Shown: one piece after another, positions 5,262 to 7,092 of the stretch
Position numbering within the stretch: position 1 is the stretch's first letter
Layout: each line of letters starts with the position of its first letter
DNA from: Candidatus Zixiibacteriota bacterium
GTDB taxonomy: Bacteria; Zixibacteria; MSB-5A5; WJJR01
NCBI GenBank assembly: GCA_020058315.1
Contig: JAGVEK010000280.1
Span: forward strand, 1-7,092
DNA: 7,092 nt
Direction of reading: 5' to 3'
Notes under the pieces: model-generated
Databases searched by the model: none
What the model was told of the DNA's origin: nothing
Seen by the model: the letters and a program-made list of their open reading frames with translations, nothing else
Position numbers and translations under genes: made by a program

Positions 5262-6995
5262 ATGAAATACAGTATCCGGGTCGTGACGGCGGTCTCCCTG
5301 CTGTCGATGCTCTTATTCCTTCCCGGCGGCGCCATTGCCCGCTCACTGGTCATTGCCAGCTTCGATGTCGTGGCAAAAGTCGGCACCGACGGCACGGTTG
5401 ATGTCACCGAAACCATCCAGCCGCGTTTCAGCGGCACCTGGAATGGCATCTATCGCACCATCCCGGTCGAGTACCGCACGTCTCAGGGATTCAACTACTC
5501 ACTGTTTCTCGAACCGGTGAGTGTGACTGACGAACGCGGAAACGAGCTTCGATACGACGTCAGCCGTGAGCGCCACTACCGCAAGTTCAAGATCTGGGTG
5601 CCTGGCGCGACCGATGTTACCAGGACGGTTGTCGTGCATTACCGTGTCGAGAACGCGCTGAAGTTCTTCGAGGACCATGATGAACTCTATTGGAATGTGA
5701 CCGGTGACGAGTGGGAAGTCCCGATCGAAGCCGCCAGTGCCCGGATCATCCTCCCAACCGGAGCGACCGGGCTGCGGGCGCTGGCATTTACCGGCGCATA
5801 TGGCTCGCGTGAGAAAGACGCGACCGTCGAAATCCAGGGGAATGAAGTTCGGCTGCAGATGACGCGTTCGTTGGATTTTCGTGAGGGTCTCACCGCGGTC
5901 GTGGGCTGGGACAAGGGCTTGGTCGAACAACCTGGGACGATGGCATTGATCGGGCTGTTCCTGCGCAGCAACTGGCCTCTTTTCATTCCGATCTTTGTCC
6001 TGGCATTCATGTTCTGGCTGTGGTACACACGCGGCCGCGATCCAAGGTTGAAGCCGGTCAGTGTCCAATACGATCCGCCGGAGGGTCTGACACCGGCCGA
6101 GGTCGGGACGCTCATCGACAACTCGCCCGACATGCGCGACATCACGGCGGGCCTGGTTGATTTGGCGGTCCGCGGGTACATCATGATTGAGGAGAAGCAA
6201 GAGAGCCAGCTTCTGGGTCTGGTCTCTCACAAGGACCATGTTTTCCATCTGCGCAAGCCGCGTCAGGAATGGGGAGAACTCCAGTCTCACGAGCAGGCCA
6301 TCCTGGACGGGATGTTCTCCGGCGGTGAGGTGCAGCAAGTGGAGTTGTCGGAACTGCAGAACAAGTTTTACACGAGCCTCCCGGGAATTCGTGAACAGAT
6401 CTTCGGGCGGCTCATGGAACGCAAGTACTTCAAGCAGCGTCCCGACCGTGTTGTCGCCGGATATCTGGCAACCGGATTTGTGCTGGGGATCATGATCGTT
6501 GGCGGTGGTTTGGTATTCGGCCAGAGCACCGGTATGGCGCCGCTGGCGTCGATCGTGGCGGGGATTCTCACTGGTGCGATCATCGTCGGATTCGGATTCA
6601 TCATGCCAGCGAGAACGGTGGCCGGTACGCGCGCCTACGAGGGGATTCTCGGCTTTGAAGAGTTCATCAAGCGAGTGGAGACCGACCGGTTGGAGAAGCT
6701 GGTGAAGACTCCCGCCATGTTCGAGAAGTATCTCCCCTACGCGATGGCTCTGGGCATGGAGAAACAATGGGCGGGCGCATTCGCCGACATCTACCGCGAA
6801 CCGCCTCAATGGTATCGCGGCAGCTACACCGGCGCCTTCTATCCCTTACTGTTAGTCGGCTCCCTCAGCCACATGTCCGCCCGCGCCGGAACAGTGATGG
6901 CCTCAGCCCCGCGCAGTGTCGGACGCTCCGGTTTCAGCGGCGGCGGTGGCTCATCAGGCGGAGGATTTGGAGGGGGCGGGGGCGGGGGGTTCTAG
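5262..6995 (+). CDS. DUF2207 domain membrane protein with glycine-rich tail
   Basis: The 577-residue product matches the DUF2207 family of predicted membrane proteins. ATG 5262 is preceded by AGGAGG (5251-5256) at five bases, better than the in-frame TTG at 5259. Residues 1-26 are a signal peptide, with likely cleavage after Ala-Ile-Ala. Residues about 28-230 form the outside beta-rich domain, followed by a membrane helix (about 238-258). The cytoplasmic part starts with VQYDPPEG (268-275), a family hallmark, then LVDLAVRGYIMIEE. Two more membrane helices (about 398-420 and 426-448) precede the conserved end region with GFEEF and LPYAMALGM (491-499). The last 20 or so residues are nearly all Gly and Ser, ending GGGGGGGF, like the tails of TPM-domain proteins. 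The function is not established. Pairing with LemA suggests a shared envelope role. A palindromic repeat ends 20 bases before its SD. Confidence 0.92.
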   Translation: MKYSIRVVTAVSLLSMLLFLPGGAIARSLVIASFDVVAKVGTDGTVDVTETIQPRFSGTWNGIYRTIPVEYRTSQGFNYSLFLEPVSVTDERGNELRYDVSRERHYRKFKIWVPGATDVTRTVVVHYRVENALKFFEDHDELYWNVTGDEWEVPIEAASARIILPTGATGLRALAFTGAYGSREKDATVEIQGNEVRLQMTRSLDFREGLTAVVGWDKGLVEQPGTMALIGLFLRSNWPLFIPIFVLAFMFWLWYTRGRDPRLKPVSVQYDPPEGLTPAEVGTLIDNSPDMRDITAGLVDLAVRGYIMIEEKQESQLLGLVSHKDHVFHLRKPRQEWGELQSHEQAILDGMFSGGEVQQVELSELQNKFYTSLPGIREQIFGRLMERKYFKQRPDRVVAGYLATGFVLGIMIVGGGLVFGQSTGMAPLASIVAGILTGAIIVGFGFIMPARTVAGTRAYEGILGFEEFIKRVETDRLEKLVKTPAMFEKYLPYAMALGMEKQWAGAFADIYREPPQWYRGSYTGAFYPLLLVGSLSHMSARAGTVMASAPRSVGRSGFSGGGGSSGGGFGGGGGGGF

Positions 6996-7092
6996 GGGCT
7001 CGTGTGAGATGAGCAGGGCGAAGAATGCGGCTGACAAAGGGCCGTGAGCGCAATGGAGCTTCGAGTGACCCTGCCGAGTTGACGCCGAGATC
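6996..7092. other. Downstream end of window, nothing supported
   Basis: The final 97 bases contain only very short frames: ATG 7010 stops after 12 codons and GTG 7045 after 12 codons. No hairpin with a T run is seen, so no terminator for the DUF2207 gene is called within the window. Confidence 0.5.

Noticed and set aside
5499..6809. 436-residue open frame on the minus strand
   Set aside because: It lies wholly antisense to the DUF2207 gene, shows no recognisable domain, and long antisense frames are expected in GC-rich coding DNA.

Overview
The window looks like ordinary chromosomal DNA from a GC-rich bacterium. Most genes are on the + strand and tightly packed, with E. coli-like ribosome binding sites on several of them. 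The gene order smpB / N-acetylmuramoyl-alanine amidase / murI / rdgB, the short collagen-like lipoprotein, and the many short perfect palindromes between genes remind me of uncultured lineages near the FCB superphylum, such as Zixibacteria. That placement is an impression from gene order and style, not a proof. There are no transposases, integrases, CRISPR arrays or phage genes.

Bases 1-319 hold no convincing gene but contain a cluster of small inverted repeats. Bases 320-3506 look like one operon of four genes: smpB (trans-translation), an Amidase_3-type cell-wall amidase, murI (D-glutamate for peptidoglycan) and rdgB (clean-up of dITP/XTP). The amidase stop and murI start overlap as ATGA, and murI and rdgB are nearly contiguous. 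The unusual member is the amidase: it keeps the three zinc-ligand residues but has alanine where the family has its catalytic glutamate.

Bases 3565-4356 are a tRNA region: tRNA-Pro(TGG), a 125-residue lipoprotein with five Gly-X-Y triplets, tRNA-Arg(TCT) and tRNA-His(GTG). tRNA-His has a good promoter of its own and is followed by a strong intrinsic terminator.

Bases 4373-6995 carry lemA and a gene for a DUF2207 membrane protein ending in a glycine-rich tail. LemA and DUF2207 proteins are often neighbours, and both are envelope proteins of uncertain function. The 313 bases between them are filled with palindromes: a 62-bp element with 11-bp terminal inverted repeats, a 67-bp inverted pair of hairpins showing compensatory changes, and a second partial copy of the first element. 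These intergenic elements are the strongest sign of something not explained by the genes. The last 97 bases show nothing that can be supported.
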